A stretch of DNA of 64,000 nucleotides. Source: Chrysogorgia sp. JL179-B06. Lineage: Eukaryota > Cnidaria > Anthozoa > Scleralcyonacea > Chrysogorgiidae. The notes under the pieces were generated by a model. That model saw nothing but the letters and a program-made list of their open reading frames with translations. It did no database searches and had not been told where the DNA came from. Within the stretch, counting starts at the first letter, position 1. Each line of letters starts with the position of its first letter. Location: positions 1,357,001-1,421,000 of the forward strand of contig JAYKKM010000011.1 in assembly GCA_035772405.1 (NCBI GenBank), in the 5' to 3' direction. The position numbers were made by a program, and so were the translations under genes. This document shows positions 1 to 10,229 of this stretch, in pieces.

Positions 1-945
1 GGCTACAAACCCACCTCTGCAAGTCTGCAAAGACTAATCTAACTTAAACATATAGTATAATTAACTTAAACATATAATCTAACTTAAACATATCACGCTA
101 TTGACATTGAAGACTCTTTAAAAATCCTTGGGTTAAGTATTGACCCTTTACTGACATTCAAGGTGCATATAAAGAATCAATTAAGAAAACCGTATTCGAA
201 AACTGCAGCTCTCCGAAGAATTAAGCGATTCATACTGCAAGATGTGATGATACGACTGTACAAGTCTTTTATCTTACCACATCTTGAATACTGTAGTCCG
301 GTTTTGGTGGGTATTGGTAAGACTGAATAGTGAATCTAGAAAACTGGAAGATGCAACCAAGACCCGTTCCTATGAAAGCCTTCTTGATCAAGCGAAAATT
401 AAATCTCTCACCAACCGAAAATATTTTCAATCACTAGTTTTACTTTTTAAATGTATGAAAGAACATGAACCTCAGTACATTCAACAATTTTTTAAGTTAA
501 GAACAGTCAGCTATAATCTTAGACGTTCCGGCACGAAACTTGAACAATTACCATTTAAAACGAAATGGCTTAAAAATTCCTACTCATTAATAATCAGCCG
601 ATTGTGGAATAGTTTACCATTAACAATTCGTCAAGAAGGTAATTTTAATATTTTTAAAAGTCTGCTAAAAGAAGTTGAGTTTAGACCGAATATTTATCTG
701 GATTAATCCCATTCTAATTATGTAACATATATTCATATGGAGCTACTACAAGTACTTTTTCTACTATTGTGTAATACATAGCCAATATCAACATAATATA
801 CTCCACTAGTAACCTGTAAAACCTATTCTTAATATTGTTCTATTTTTATTGTAATTGTATTAGATATACATATACGTGGGTGTTTTAACAAGCATTTTTT
901 GCTCCTGGTGTTACGTATTCAAATAAATTAAATTATTATTATTAT
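1..945 (+). mobile_element. 3' end of a CR1/L2-like LINE (degenerate)
   Basis: About 97-706 encodes the thumb and C-terminal tail of a non-LTR reverse transcriptase: a 'LGLSID' stretch, then 'FILPHLEYCSPV' and near the end 'RLWNSLPLTIR', the usual order at the 3' end of CR1/L2/Jockey-type ORF2. The frame shifts near 298-330, so the copy is dead. The fingers/palm and endonuclease lie left of the window or are lost. A short AT-rich 3' UTR ends at an ATT microsatellite near 928-943, typical of CR1/L2 tails. Three imperfect copies of TAACTTAAACATAT at about 40-95 interrupt the 5' side. Confidence 0.75.
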
Positions 946-1239
946 AACGTGATTGGTATATGACGTGTAATCACCCAATCAGTTTAATTCATTTATCAAA
1001 CATCCATGAATACCCTAATGTTATACTTACACAAAGTAGAGAGCTTGTATTATTACAAGGATCGACACCGTTAATCCATTTATTAAGGTATATTAATTTC
1101 ACAACGTTGTGCTTTTCTGCCATCATGATTTGAAATTTGATATTCAAAATATTGAAAGGGACCTTTCACTGGGCCAAAATTCCTAACTGCGGGGGGCAGT
1201 GAGGGGGCTGGGGGGACATGTCCCCCCAGCGTATAGGTT
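946..1239. other. Non-coding spacer with a G-rich/C-rich palindrome
   Basis: No gene is visible. At 1190-1221 a run of G-rich sequence faces a C-rich run around ACATGT, forming a short G/C palindrome that could be the end of a small foldback element. Nothing else is recognisable. Confidence 0.4.
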
Positions 1240-2110
1240 AAAAGTGAAAAATGTTATTTCATGGCTTAGCGCAAATAAGCTGACATTGAACATAAGTAAA
1301 TCGAAGCTAAATGCTGATTGGTAGCTCTCGCAAACTGAGTGCGTTTTCCAGTGTTCAACTTAGTATTTATGATGAAGTTCTCGAGAGTGTTAAAAGTTTT
1401 TTAAGTATCTTGGTGTTACTTTAAACAACAACTTAACCTGGCATTACCATATCTTTAATATCCAACTGAAAAAACGTCAAAAGCTTTCTATCCGTTGGCG
1501 CATTAAACAAAACCTGCCACTTTAGGCAAGGATCACTTTTATAACACAATGATTAGACCACACTTTGAATATGCAAGTATTATGGGGAGATAAGCAGAAT
1601 GCCGTTTTAATGGAATTGGTCCAAGTTTTACAAAATCGAGCGGCGAAGATAATTCTTGGTAGGGATTATTATTCGTCTGCGACAGTGGCTCTTGCAGATT
1701 TATGAACGCTGTCTATTCATTTTTAAATGTTTGAATGGTCTTATAGATTTTAACTTGAACTCTCAACGTGGCGATGACATACACTGCTACAACACCAGGA
1801 ATAAGAGTGATCTATGACGACCATCATCACACACTAACTGCGGAACATTTAGAACTTCATTCCAATGCTCCAATAGTTGGAACAAACTTGATAAAGACAT
1901 TAGGGAATCTACATGTATTAGTCAATTCAAATCAAAATTTAAGTTACAGCTTTTTAAATTTTGATTTTCTGTATTTAACTACTTTGATTTTCTAATTTTT
2001 GATTCTTTGTATTTATAGTTACTTTTTGTTAGTTTGAGGGTCCTCCTGAAAATCATCTATGATGAGTGTGGTCCTCTCTGTAAACATTATAATAATAATA
2101 ATAATAATTA
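1240..2110 (+). mobile_element. Second degenerate LINE 3' end
   Basis: In shifting plus frames the region reads as a LINE reverse transcriptase end: 'WLSANKLTLNISKSK' (about 1262-1310), a 'KYLGVTLNNNLTWH' block (about 1400-1445), then 'MIRPHFEYAS' and 'LQNRAAKIILG' (about 1550-1660). At least four frameshifts or stops are present. The tail is an AAT microsatellite at 2087-2108, which abuts a BEL/Pao fragment in the opposite orientation; the LINE therefore appears to have inserted into or next to that element. Confidence 0.7.
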
Positions 2111-2585
2111 ACGCATCGTTCTGTAGGTCCCAATGGACTCCAAGGGAATGCTGGGTTGGGAGTACGTCGCATCGCAGGTGAAAGTCGCGTACGTCTCTTG
2201 CACGGTCTTCTGCTGGGAGAGATTCCATCACGGCTGCGGAGTTCGACGCTACTTTGTGTAGATGCAGGTTGGCTGTAGCTAGCATAGCTTGCGCTCCCTT
2301 CACCAGTTCAATTGCTTCTTTATCCGTACGCCGCGAAGTCAGTCCGTCGTCCACGTAGAAGTCCCTGTGGGCGAACTCCTTTACCGCTGTGGCATAGCTC
2401 TCCTCGCCGTTTCCATTTCCGAAGAGATGGACGTTCATCTTATATTCCACTACCTCTTGTGAGGGATCGTTTCCATTAAACCACAAGAAGTGTAGGAAAT
2501 CTATGTGTACTGGGTCCACATGGAAGGAGTGGAACATCCCAGCTGTTCTATGTCACACATAATTGTGGTGCCTTCCTGTTGTCAG
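2109..2585 (-). mobile_element. BEL/Pao pol fragment (reverse transcriptase palm)
   Basis: Read on the minus strand, this is a BEL/Pao reverse transcriptase segment: 'IMCDIEQ' (about 2550-2570), 'FLHFLWFNGNDPSQEVVEY', then 'FYVDDGLTSR' containing the YVDD polymerase motif, and 'AMLATANLHLHKVASNS' with 'LGVHWDL' after it. There is one frameshift near 2535. Protease, RNase H and integrase are absent. The 3' side is cut by the AAT tail of the neighbouring LINE and the 5' side stops at the piggyBac TTAA, so it is an orphan fragment. Confidence 0.8.
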
Positions 2586-2756
2586 TGTTTAACACTTTGA
2601 CCGCCAAAGACGGAGATCTCCGTTTTTCAAAGGTTTTGTCGTAGAGCTGTCAATTGGTATACTGGCCATCCCCTCCCTAGTTATAATTGGTCTCAAATGG
2701 TCTCGCGCAACGCGAAACCATTGTTTCCGCTGGCTGTTGTGATCAAGTACTCGTGA

Positions 2757-4722
2757 ATGATGGCTCATACACAGCGTCGTTTTACCGCTAGCGAAGTTGC
2801 CGAATTTTGTGCAGAATCAGATTCGCAAAATGAGTATTTTGACTCACATTCCTCAGATAGTGATGAAGAGTGTTCTATGAGTTCAAATATCGATGATTCA
2901 GAGTTGCAGGGGACTTCACATGTTGACTCTGATGACGATCAAATGTTGGCAGAACCCGTGGCGTCAACGTCGTCTGCATCCAGGGCACAAAGGTCACGGC
3001 AGTTATCTCCCCCAAACAATGTAAGTATTCTTTCCTTTGAACACTAATCTTGTTAGTCAAATCACATCATGTCAAATCATGTCAGTAAAATGAAAATCAG
3101 GCGCCATGTGTTTGAGTTTTTGAGGCCTAAACTTAGCCAGGCTAGCCATTGAATATTTTTACAGACTAGGCCTACAGGGTATGCCCAAAAAATGTTTTCT
3201 CCTAGACTTTATAGGGCATATCCCAAAGTCTAAATTCATGCATGAATTATTTCTTGAGAATTATTTATTTGAGAATTACATCTTATGGTGAAATCCTGAT
3301 AAAACAGGGGATATAGGCATGTAAATATAGATTCTGATATTTCTTCCCAGGCTGATTCTGATGTTGATTCCGGTTCCAGCTCACGGTCTCGATCTCCTCC
3401 CCCTGCACCTGCCCCGAGACAAACTGGTAATCGGGGCAGGGGAAGAGGTAGAGGTGGCAATCCTTCCTCAGCACCAAGACAAACCGGTAATCGTGGCACG
3501 GCAAGAGGTAGAGGTGGCAATCCTTCCTCAGCACCAAGACAAACCGGTAATCGTGGCAGGGCAAGAGGTAGAGGTGGCAATCGAGGATGAGGGAGAGCAG
3601 TACACGGTCATACGCCAGCACAGAATGCCAATCAGGGTGACAATGTTTGGAAAGAAGCCAACTGGGAACCTAGAGACATACCTTTCACTGGAATCCCTGA
3701 TCCTTCTGCTGCAGCTGCTCAGTTGGATGACGATGATCCTGTGTAGTTCTTTCAGCTTTTTCTGAATGATGAAATCTTGGAACATATGGTGGAGCAGACT
3801 AATTTGTATGCTGAGCAGTCCATTGATAGCCAACAGCAGCATGCTAGGGGGCCACATTGGAGGAAACTGTAATTGGCCTGCTTGACAATCTTGTAAACCA
3901 AGGTTTCAAACTTTTTATGGATAATTTCTATAACTCCTTTGGGTTGTCAAAAAGGTTGTTGCAGTTGGGCACCCATACCTGTGGTACACTCAGAGCAAAT
4001 AGAGGTGCACCCCCAGCTGTAAATGATGCAAGTGTGGGTAATATGCAAATTGGGGACATTGGGTTTAGGCACAAGAACGATATAATGTGCCTTGCCTGGC
4101 GTGACAAGCGCATTGTTAGAATGATTAGTACCATAGGTGAAAATAGTACGGTTGAAGTGAGAGTGAGACAGCGAGGAATACCTGGTGGAGTACTGAAACA
4201 AAAGCCTCAGTGCATTACTCTGTACAATGCCAGCATGAGTGGTGTGGACACACTTGATCAGTGCATAAACTACAATCCCTTCACAAGAAAATCAGTGAAA
4301 TGGACAAAAAAGTTCACGTTTTACCTCTTCCAGATTGCCATGTACAATTATTTTGTTATCTACAAGGATAGGATTGCCGAGAGGAAGTGCAAGTCTTTGT
4401 ATCAGTTCATTATCACAGTCATTCGATCCTTCATTTCGTCTGCTTTTGAGGTTGATGGAGATATTGATTCGGACAATGACGACCAACCTCCTCCCCTGCC
4501 CCAGTACATGACCCTAACACCAGACTGGATGGAAACATGAGGATACACACTTTGGAACTAATTGCAGCAACTCCTAAAAAGAAGTATCCATCCCGGAAAT
4601 GTCGTGTTTGTCTGAAACGTGGTGAAAGGAAGGAGACACGCTACATATGCAGCAGCTGTCACGTTCCTCTCCACAAGGGTAATTGTTTCACTCATTACCA
4701 CACAAGAAACAAGTATTTTTAG
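2757..4722 (+). pseudogene. piggyBac transposase (DDE_Tnp_1_7), broken
   Basis: Exon 1 (2757-3020) encodes an acidic Ser/Asp-rich N-terminus and ends at GTAAGT; exon 2 starts at 3351 after TTCTTCCCAG, in phase. Exon 2 has an Arg/Gly-rich tract from a 60-bp tandem repeat, then the start of the transposase domain ('WEPRDIPFTG') with in-frame stops at 3588 and 3744. Near 3850 the sequence jumps to 'LFMDNFYNS' (second catalytic Asp) and 'SGVDTLDQ' (third Asp). The middle of the domain, including the first Asp, is deleted. The Cys-rich C-terminus (4570-4722, 'CRVCLKRG', 'YICSSCHVPLH') is in another frame. The protein cannot be active. Confidence 0.88.
3421..3584 (+). repeat. 60-bp tandem repeat coding an RGG-type tract
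   Basis: Nearly 3 copies of a 60-bp unit start at 3421, 3481 and 3541. Each encodes an Arg/Gly-rich 20-residue unit with 'TGNRG' and 'RGRGG'. The unit length is a multiple of three, so the expansion kept the transposase frame. Long antisense open frames over this tract are shadows. Confidence 0.9.
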
Positions 4723-5131
4723 AAAAAACACAGGTGAGTACATTCTTCTAACATTTCTGCAATGCCTGAGCATGCCATTGCATAAATAACTGTAAAAAAA
4801 GTAATGAAAACACTCAAAAGACCTGTGCTGACAGTCAGAAACATGTTGCTGAAACAAAAACATGTTTTTCTCAGCTTTTTGTTAGTTTTCGGCAAAATTT
4901 GAAAAAATAAGGATTTTCGAAGTCATTTTTTCATATTTTTCTTTTATTCAAAACAAAGTGCATGGTACCAAAATGAAGCTGAGAGCACAAGCTCTATTTA
5001 GGTACCATTAACTTGGTACAATATTATACAAGTTCTTGTTTACAAGATTTCAAAGTTGGGTCAATTTGACCAAAAACTCTGGGCGGTCACGGGTATTAAT
5101 CTGTCCATAGGTCTGGCGGTCAAAGTGTTAA

Positions 5132-5669
5132 TCATAGGCCGATTCCAACATAGGCCAATTCACTGTCGCGTTCCCTATCGGACTGTCTCGTATAGAAGAA
5201 ACAGCCGATTGGAGTTCGCATGTGATCAACCACACTGAAGACTGAAGATTGTTGAAAACGTATATTACCAAGCCGTGAGCTGGGCTCGACTCCAGCTGAT
5301 GCAGTGAAAACTACAATAACAAATATATCGACAACAGTGATACACTGTATATAGTAAAGTAAAACCGTATTATGTCGAAGCTAACACATAGTGGAACTGA
5401 CAAACAGTAAATGTAACTTACATCTATAAGTTCTGAATCAACAGGGTAAATGAATCTACTTCATGCTCGACGAACTAACGATACTATTATATAAATGTAA
5501 CGTTTTCAAGATGGCGCCGCCGCGCCGATCTGGGTACGAAAGTATAGCAACCCGAGCGACTAAACTCTCAGTGAACACCACAATGGGGATGGGGAGGTAA
5601 TTACATTCTTTTCTAATTTTATTTAAGCTGGTTCAGCCTGGTTGTTGCTTAAAAGCATTCTTAGTGTCC
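5132..5669. other. Intergenic stretch with a possible first exon at 5511
   Basis: Most of this stretch holds nothing recognisable. At 5511 an ATG in AAG-ATG-GCG opens a GC-rich 28-codon frame reaching a possible donor (GGGGAG|GTAATT) at 5596. The AAGATGGCG start also resembles a YY1-type promoter/start motif. This could be the first exon of a plus-strand gene, but no second exon was identified. Confidence 0.25.
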
Positions 5670-6639
5670 TTACTGGCTAATATCGCCTGGTGGTAACAGT
5701 CTGTCGGTACTAATGGTTAGATCAGCATCATCTGAATCTTCATTCTCTGATGCTGTCAGGTTTCCTCTATAGCAATATCTATACCAGTTGCAGCGATCTA
5801 AGGATAAAACATTTTAACACATTTCACTATTAAAACACAACATGATGATGTTCATTATAGACCTTCAAGGTACTGTTTTATCAGTATATTAAACATTAAT
5901 ATGACCGAGAAATTTTGGGTTTTTACTGTACCTGTTTGATGTTGTTGAAGTGGGTAGAATAGGGCTCAATAAACGTCTGCGTTTTGATGGACGATTCATC
6001 ATAATTCTCGGGATGGAAGTTATAGGCAGGTACTTCATGTATGCCTAAAGCTGGTTACTTCATGTTTTCCTGTCCCCAACACAACTATAATCCAAACCAA
6101 AATTTTGTCGAGACACAAAAATCGGCATACATGAAGTAGTAATAAATATGAATACGAATAACTTCACAGAAACATAAGTATAGTATACACTGTAAAACTC
6201 CATACTCACATTGTGAGAATACTGGAGACTGATCGCGAGAAGGCTCCAGTTCTTTGGATGGCAGAAAATAAAATGAACACTTCACTATTTCAAAAAGAAA
6301 ATATATTATCGTTGCTGTTCGAATGTGTATATATACTCATAAATCATACATGAGGAGTACCGATTTACAAGTAAATATATTGAATATCAATTTGACAATT
6401 TCCTATCTCACCTTCTAAGAGCATATTTATCTCCAAAGTAATTATCAAACAGCACGCCTGCCAATTCTTTGTCTGTCTTCAAGTTCAGATCCTTTCTCAA
6501 ATCCCTCCATCTCGCAAAATGATCGAAGAGATCGATCTTTGATGCGTCTCTTTAAGTATAGTATTTTTTTCGTCTATTCGGCCGCCAATTCGCTGGTAGT
6601 AGGAAGGGAACTCGGTTGAGGAATAGTGCCTTCCACCAT
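5670..6639 (-). pseudogene. Minus-strand multi-exon remnant, unrecognised
   Basis: Several open blocks with splice signals are visible on the minus strand. An ATG in CACC-ATG-G context at 6639 opens 21 codons to a TAG at 6574. A block at 6551-6412 ('DLFDHFARWRDLRK', 'TDKELAGVLFDNYF') ends at a GTGAGA donor. The block 6284-6210, after a pyrimidine-rich acceptor, continues in phase and ends at GTGAGT. A block at about 6028-5932 ('FHPENYDESS') ends at GTACAG, and 5797-5670 begins after TTATCCTTAG and ends in a stop. The family is not recognised. The last two blocks do not join in a single obvious phase, so this may be a decayed or mis-assembled gene model. Confidence 0.4.
6031..6138. repeat. Small palindromic repeat, copy 1
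   Basis: The ends TACTTCATGTATGCC (6031-6045) and GGCATACATGAAGTA (6124-6138) are exact inverted copies, and an inner TGTCCCCAACACAA segment is shared with the second copy at 37037-37121. It looks like a tiny foldback MITE. Here it carries an extra internal TACTTCATGT and lies between exon-like blocks of the minus-strand remnant. Confidence 0.7.
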
Positions 6640-7140
6640 GGTGCACAACAAGCGCGATATAGCATGGGAGCGTGTTTACAAGTTAGAGTCTGAGACTCCA
6701 ATCTGCACATGCGCAGATGCATACCGCATCTTTAACCAAATAATTTCGTGTATCCTCAACCCTAGTTTACTGGTGCAGAACATAACTTGAGTTTTATAAT
6801 TTTTCTGCTGTAATCGTATACTAATCTTTAAAAGTAAAATTAAATTGCCTATAGCCCCAGATTCTATATTACCTGTACTTATAAACATTATAGAAAAGGG
6901 TTATTTTATTAGTATAGTATCACATTCTAGATTATTGTTATTTATTTTGTATCATCAGTGATGATCATAATTGTCAATTAATTTAAATAATGCTAGTGAG
7001 AAAGCGATAGAGAACATAAAATACAGTAATAGAACTATGCCATTTATAGCAGCTCGTTTGTCTAGTTTCAATCGTATTTGGCTGTGGATTTTGTGATGCT
7101 CTGTATTATTCAAATCCTTCTTGATTTGGTTGCAGAGTCT
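6640..7140. other. AT-rich stretch, nothing recognised
   Basis: No coding pattern, RNA gene or repeat structure was recognised on either strand. Confidence 0.5.
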
Positions 7141-7142
7141 GT

Positions 7143-7420
7143 TGTTCAGTCAAACCATGATCTACCCTGTTGAATATGGATGCATATTCTTCAACAGAAA
7201 TCCCAAACTTTACTAGGTCATCGGACGTTCATCTTGATCTCTGACCCCAAGACCCATCTCTTGCAGCTTGTTCATTTCTCGTCTCACAATGTGACTATCT
7301 GGCCTTATCCGCGAGCTGAATTGAGATATACCAGTTTTATGGTAACGAAAGGACCAGTATGTCTCAAGATGTCTTCCTGAATCTCATCTGGCTCAACATT
7401 GGGTCTAGCTTGGACTACTC
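7143..7420 (-). pseudogene. Unrecognised degenerate coding block (minus)
   Basis: On the minus strand, three frames in succession give protein-like sequence: 'QARPNVEPDEIQEDILRHTG' (about 7420-7330), then 'DSHIVRREMNKLQEMGLG' (about 7300-7220), then 'DDLVKFGISVEEYASIFNR' (about 7210-7150). Codon-like composition and the absence of stops within each block suggest an old coding region with two frameshifts. The family is not recognised. It could belong with the blocks on either side (7835-8030 and 5670-6639). Confidence 0.35.
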
Positions 7421-7834
7421 CAAGTGCAGTACACTATATAAAGAACAGAAAAAGAACAAAATTATGACTAAGTTATTACTCCTGTTACATGGCAGTATTA
7501 ATTTGGCAATATAGCAAAAGAAAGTTATCACATTTACAATGATTTCAATCCAACAACTTAAAAAATAATTCAATCCAGAAACATGCATCATATTTATTCA
7601 TATAACCCAATCATATTCGAGTCAATCTTTGATTTCTGAATATACTTTAGCCACGCACAGCTGTCAATTAAATAGTATATACAGGTACATATGCTTTATA
7701 TTCGCTAAAAATGTTTGGTTAAATAAAATATGTTTAGAAAAAATGGGAGTAAATTTGTTAATGTACTTTATTCATGTCATCTGATATTAAATCAATATTT
7801 AAAAAGTATTACCTGTCTTAGAATCACTCTGTTT

Positions 7835-8041
7835 TTAAAAATATCCGCCTAGGGCAATCGCTGCAGTCATGGTTCGGACAGATATCTTTCTTGGAATATC
7901 CTCTGCTCCTTGGTTCAGGCTTGATCCAAATAGAACGTGAATGACTGCTGTCAGCCTGATGAAATTCTTGTCATCTTTAGCATTACCACTGGCACTGCAA
8001 GTTAGTTTTTTGTCGTGATGAGTTCTCATGACTTCTGTGTT
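7835..8041 (-). pseudogene. DUF3987-like C-terminal fragment (tentative)
   Basis: The minus frame from about 8041 to 7835 encodes a segment with 'DKNFIRLTAVIHVLF' followed by 'ISVRTMTAAIALGGYF' and a stop. The pattern of a hydrophobic helix, a spacer, then 'I(S)xxTMxxAIxLxxYF' resembles the C-terminal end of DUF3987/primase-helicase-associated proteins, but only about 60 residues are present and the assignment is by memory of the pattern. No other part of that protein was found nearby. Confidence 0.35.
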
Positions 8042-9030
8042 AACATAGATGTCAAGAGCTTCTTTTAGGCGTATTTTATTTTACTGCAGTATTGTTTCGC
8101 GTAGATTCTTTACTACAATTTATCAAATGAAACGAGGCGAATGTTTTTCAGCATTTTACTGGACTCTATTCTGTCGTTAATGGGCAAATGGGTCTATCAA
8201 GCAGTCTGTTGCTATCAGCCACCAATCTTGGAATTATTTAACATAAAAAGCCTATGGTTGAGTGAAGCAAGACAAGGCCATGGCTTCTGAGGGAATTCTA
8301 ATTATTTTGTTTGTATTGCCTTTCGTCTCATACCAATGCAAGCCATCGTAACGTTGGAGCAATCTAATGAAGTTGGATCGCTCATTTATTTTCTGGCAAT
8401 ATGTTCAAAGCTTTAACTGAAAACACACCTTTTTATTTCACGCCCTAGCTCTACTCAGATTTAAACAGATATGACTAATAACTGGGCATGGAATGACTGA
8501 GCAAACATATTTTCATTTCCGGATTTTTGGTCAGTTTGACTGCCATTGATTAACTGACCATATTTTTATGATTGCTCGTTTTCATCATGTTTAAGGCAAT
8601 TTCCATGTGAATTTCCACCGCTTGATAGTTGATTGGTCAAGAATCAGCACACTGATTGATGTGACGAATTAACCTTTGACTATCCGATAACACGCCATAT
8701 TAAGATGCGAGCAAGCTGCAAGCTGTGTTGTTTTAAATTATATAATACATATAAATAATGAAGAATAAGTCGTTGGTGAATGGTGATATAATTTGAAAGG
8801 TAATGTTTAGTTCTCTGGTGATATAATTTGAAAGGTAATGTTTAGTTCTTTGTGTCATTTATTTACTTATTTCCCTCAAAGTATTTGTTTATTTAATTGT
8901 TTAAACATGCACTGAATCAATAACAATCACAGACGCACGGTTTTAACAACTATGATTCAGCAACTGAAATACTCCAACGCTTCAGAATAGCAAATACACT
9001 AAGCTAAAATCACTGACCCTTCTCGGATAG
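8042..9030. other. AT-rich stretch with a 35-bp tandem duplication
   Basis: No gene is visible. A 35-bp unit (GATATAATTTGAAAGGTAAT...) is duplicated in tandem at 8782-8850. The rest is unremarkable AT-rich sequence. Confidence 0.5.
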
Positions 9031-9695
9031 TCATACGGTTTCATGACATCTATTTGGGGAAGAGAATGGGGGGAATAACCATATGGAGCCACGGCTCGCA
9101 TCGCAGCCTGGGCACCGTGGTGCTATTTAATCCCAAACACCAAGTAGACATTGAAGAAAAAACAGACGATGAAGGACGGATCGTGGCGTTGAAAACGCAT
9201 ATCCAAAACAAAGAACTAAATATTATCAACATTTACGCACCAACTACACCGGCACAAAGGAAAACTTTTTTCGTAAATCTATGTAAGTATCCGACGGGCT
9301 CAGAAAATCTCCTGCTCGCAGGGGACTTCAACTGTATACCCAACCCCAGCAAAGACAAACTCGGTGGTGACCCTCAAAGTGGAACCGTGGGCATCACGGA
9401 ATTAACGACAATAACAAACCTCTTACATTTAGACGACATCTGGCGCACAAAAAACCCTAATGGCAGAATTTTCACCTGGCACAACAAAGACTTCAGCCAA
9501 AGATCAAGACTGGACCGTTGGTATATAAACCAGAACCTCGTAAACAGTACCCAAACCAACATCAGAGCATGCCCATTTTCTGACCATAGCGCAGTGGAAA
9601 TCCAAACACAACCCTGCGGCTCCCGCAGCGCAGGACCTGGAATATGGAAATTCAACACAACCCTCTTACAAGACAAGAAACAAAAACATTTTTGA
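9031..9695 (+). mobile_element. L1/Tx1-type LINE endonuclease fragment
   Basis: The frame 9054-9695 encodes most of an apurinic-type LINE endonuclease: 'GGITIWSHGSHRSLG', 'INIYAPTTPAQRKTFF', the 'GDFNCI' catalytic block, 'IWRTKNPNGRIFTW', 'SRLDRWYI' and 'CPFSDHSAV'. The 'SRLDRWYI...PFSDHSAV' combination is characteristic of L1/Tx1-type ORF2 rather than of the CR1-like LINEs elsewhere in the window. The frame is open for 213 codons. The N-terminal strand, reverse transcriptase and 3' end are missing, so this is an internal fragment. Confidence 0.8.
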
Positions 9696-10229
9696 GATGC
9701 TGGCAAATAATTGTCCATCGAGACATTTGAGACAATGTTTATTTAGTCGCGCCCGAGTGGAATGCTGGCTTTTTCACGCAATTCGTAAGCAAGTTCGCCA
9801 ATGGCCTTCCATAATCTTTAATGTATGGATAGCGTTCATCGATTTGGCCTGAATACGGACGATAGTATGTTTCCTGGCCAAAAGTCTACATGGTCTATCC
9901 CAATAGGTAGTCACATGTACGCATTGCGTACCTATTTTTAATGTAGTTCCTATGGGATTACATTGATTTTCATTAGTCATAAGTTCCTTTTCCTGATTTT
10001 GTTCATTTAATGAAGTTGCATCATTGTCGCAACTCCTATCCTTAATTGCTATACTTCCCATTCTAATTACAAAGTTATCTAACTAATTGACATTCAACAA
10101 CAGTGACTCCAAAATAAATGCTTATTCATTATTACACATGTATCTGGAACATTTCCTCCACCAGAATTATAAATTCTGTTTAATTTGTATTGAACAAAAT
10201 TAGTTGAGTTATCTCCTCATATACTTTAC
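9696..10229. other. Stretch with one unrecognised minus-strand ORF
   Basis: A 95-codon minus frame (10061-9774) contains several Cys residues ('QCNPIGTTLKIGTQCVHV', 'DRPCRLLARK'). No family is recognised and no splice site clearly supports it. It may be a fortuitous frame or a fragment of an unknown gene. Confidence 0.2.

Larger units (their letters stand above)
2593..5127 (+). mobile_element. piggyBac element with TTAA target duplication
   Basis: The element is bounded by a perfect 14-bp terminal inverted repeat: CACTTTGACCGCCA at 2593-2606 and its reverse complement at 5114-5127. TTAA sits immediately outside both ends (2589-2592 and 5128-5131), the diagnostic piggyBac target site. The length of 2535 bp is close to the classic piggyBac size. 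A further GGCGGTCA copy lies inside the right end near 5080. Its transposase gene is broken, so the element is non-autonomous. Confidence 0.93.

Noticed and set aside
1190..1225. Rho-type or other bacterial terminator-like G/C palindrome
   Set aside because: The window is eukaryotic; the palindrome is more likely a repeat end.
3236..3765. Long open frames on both strands over the RG-rich repeat
   Set aside because: All come from the 60-bp in-frame tandem repeat; only the plus frame linked by splicing to 2757-3020 has transposase motifs.
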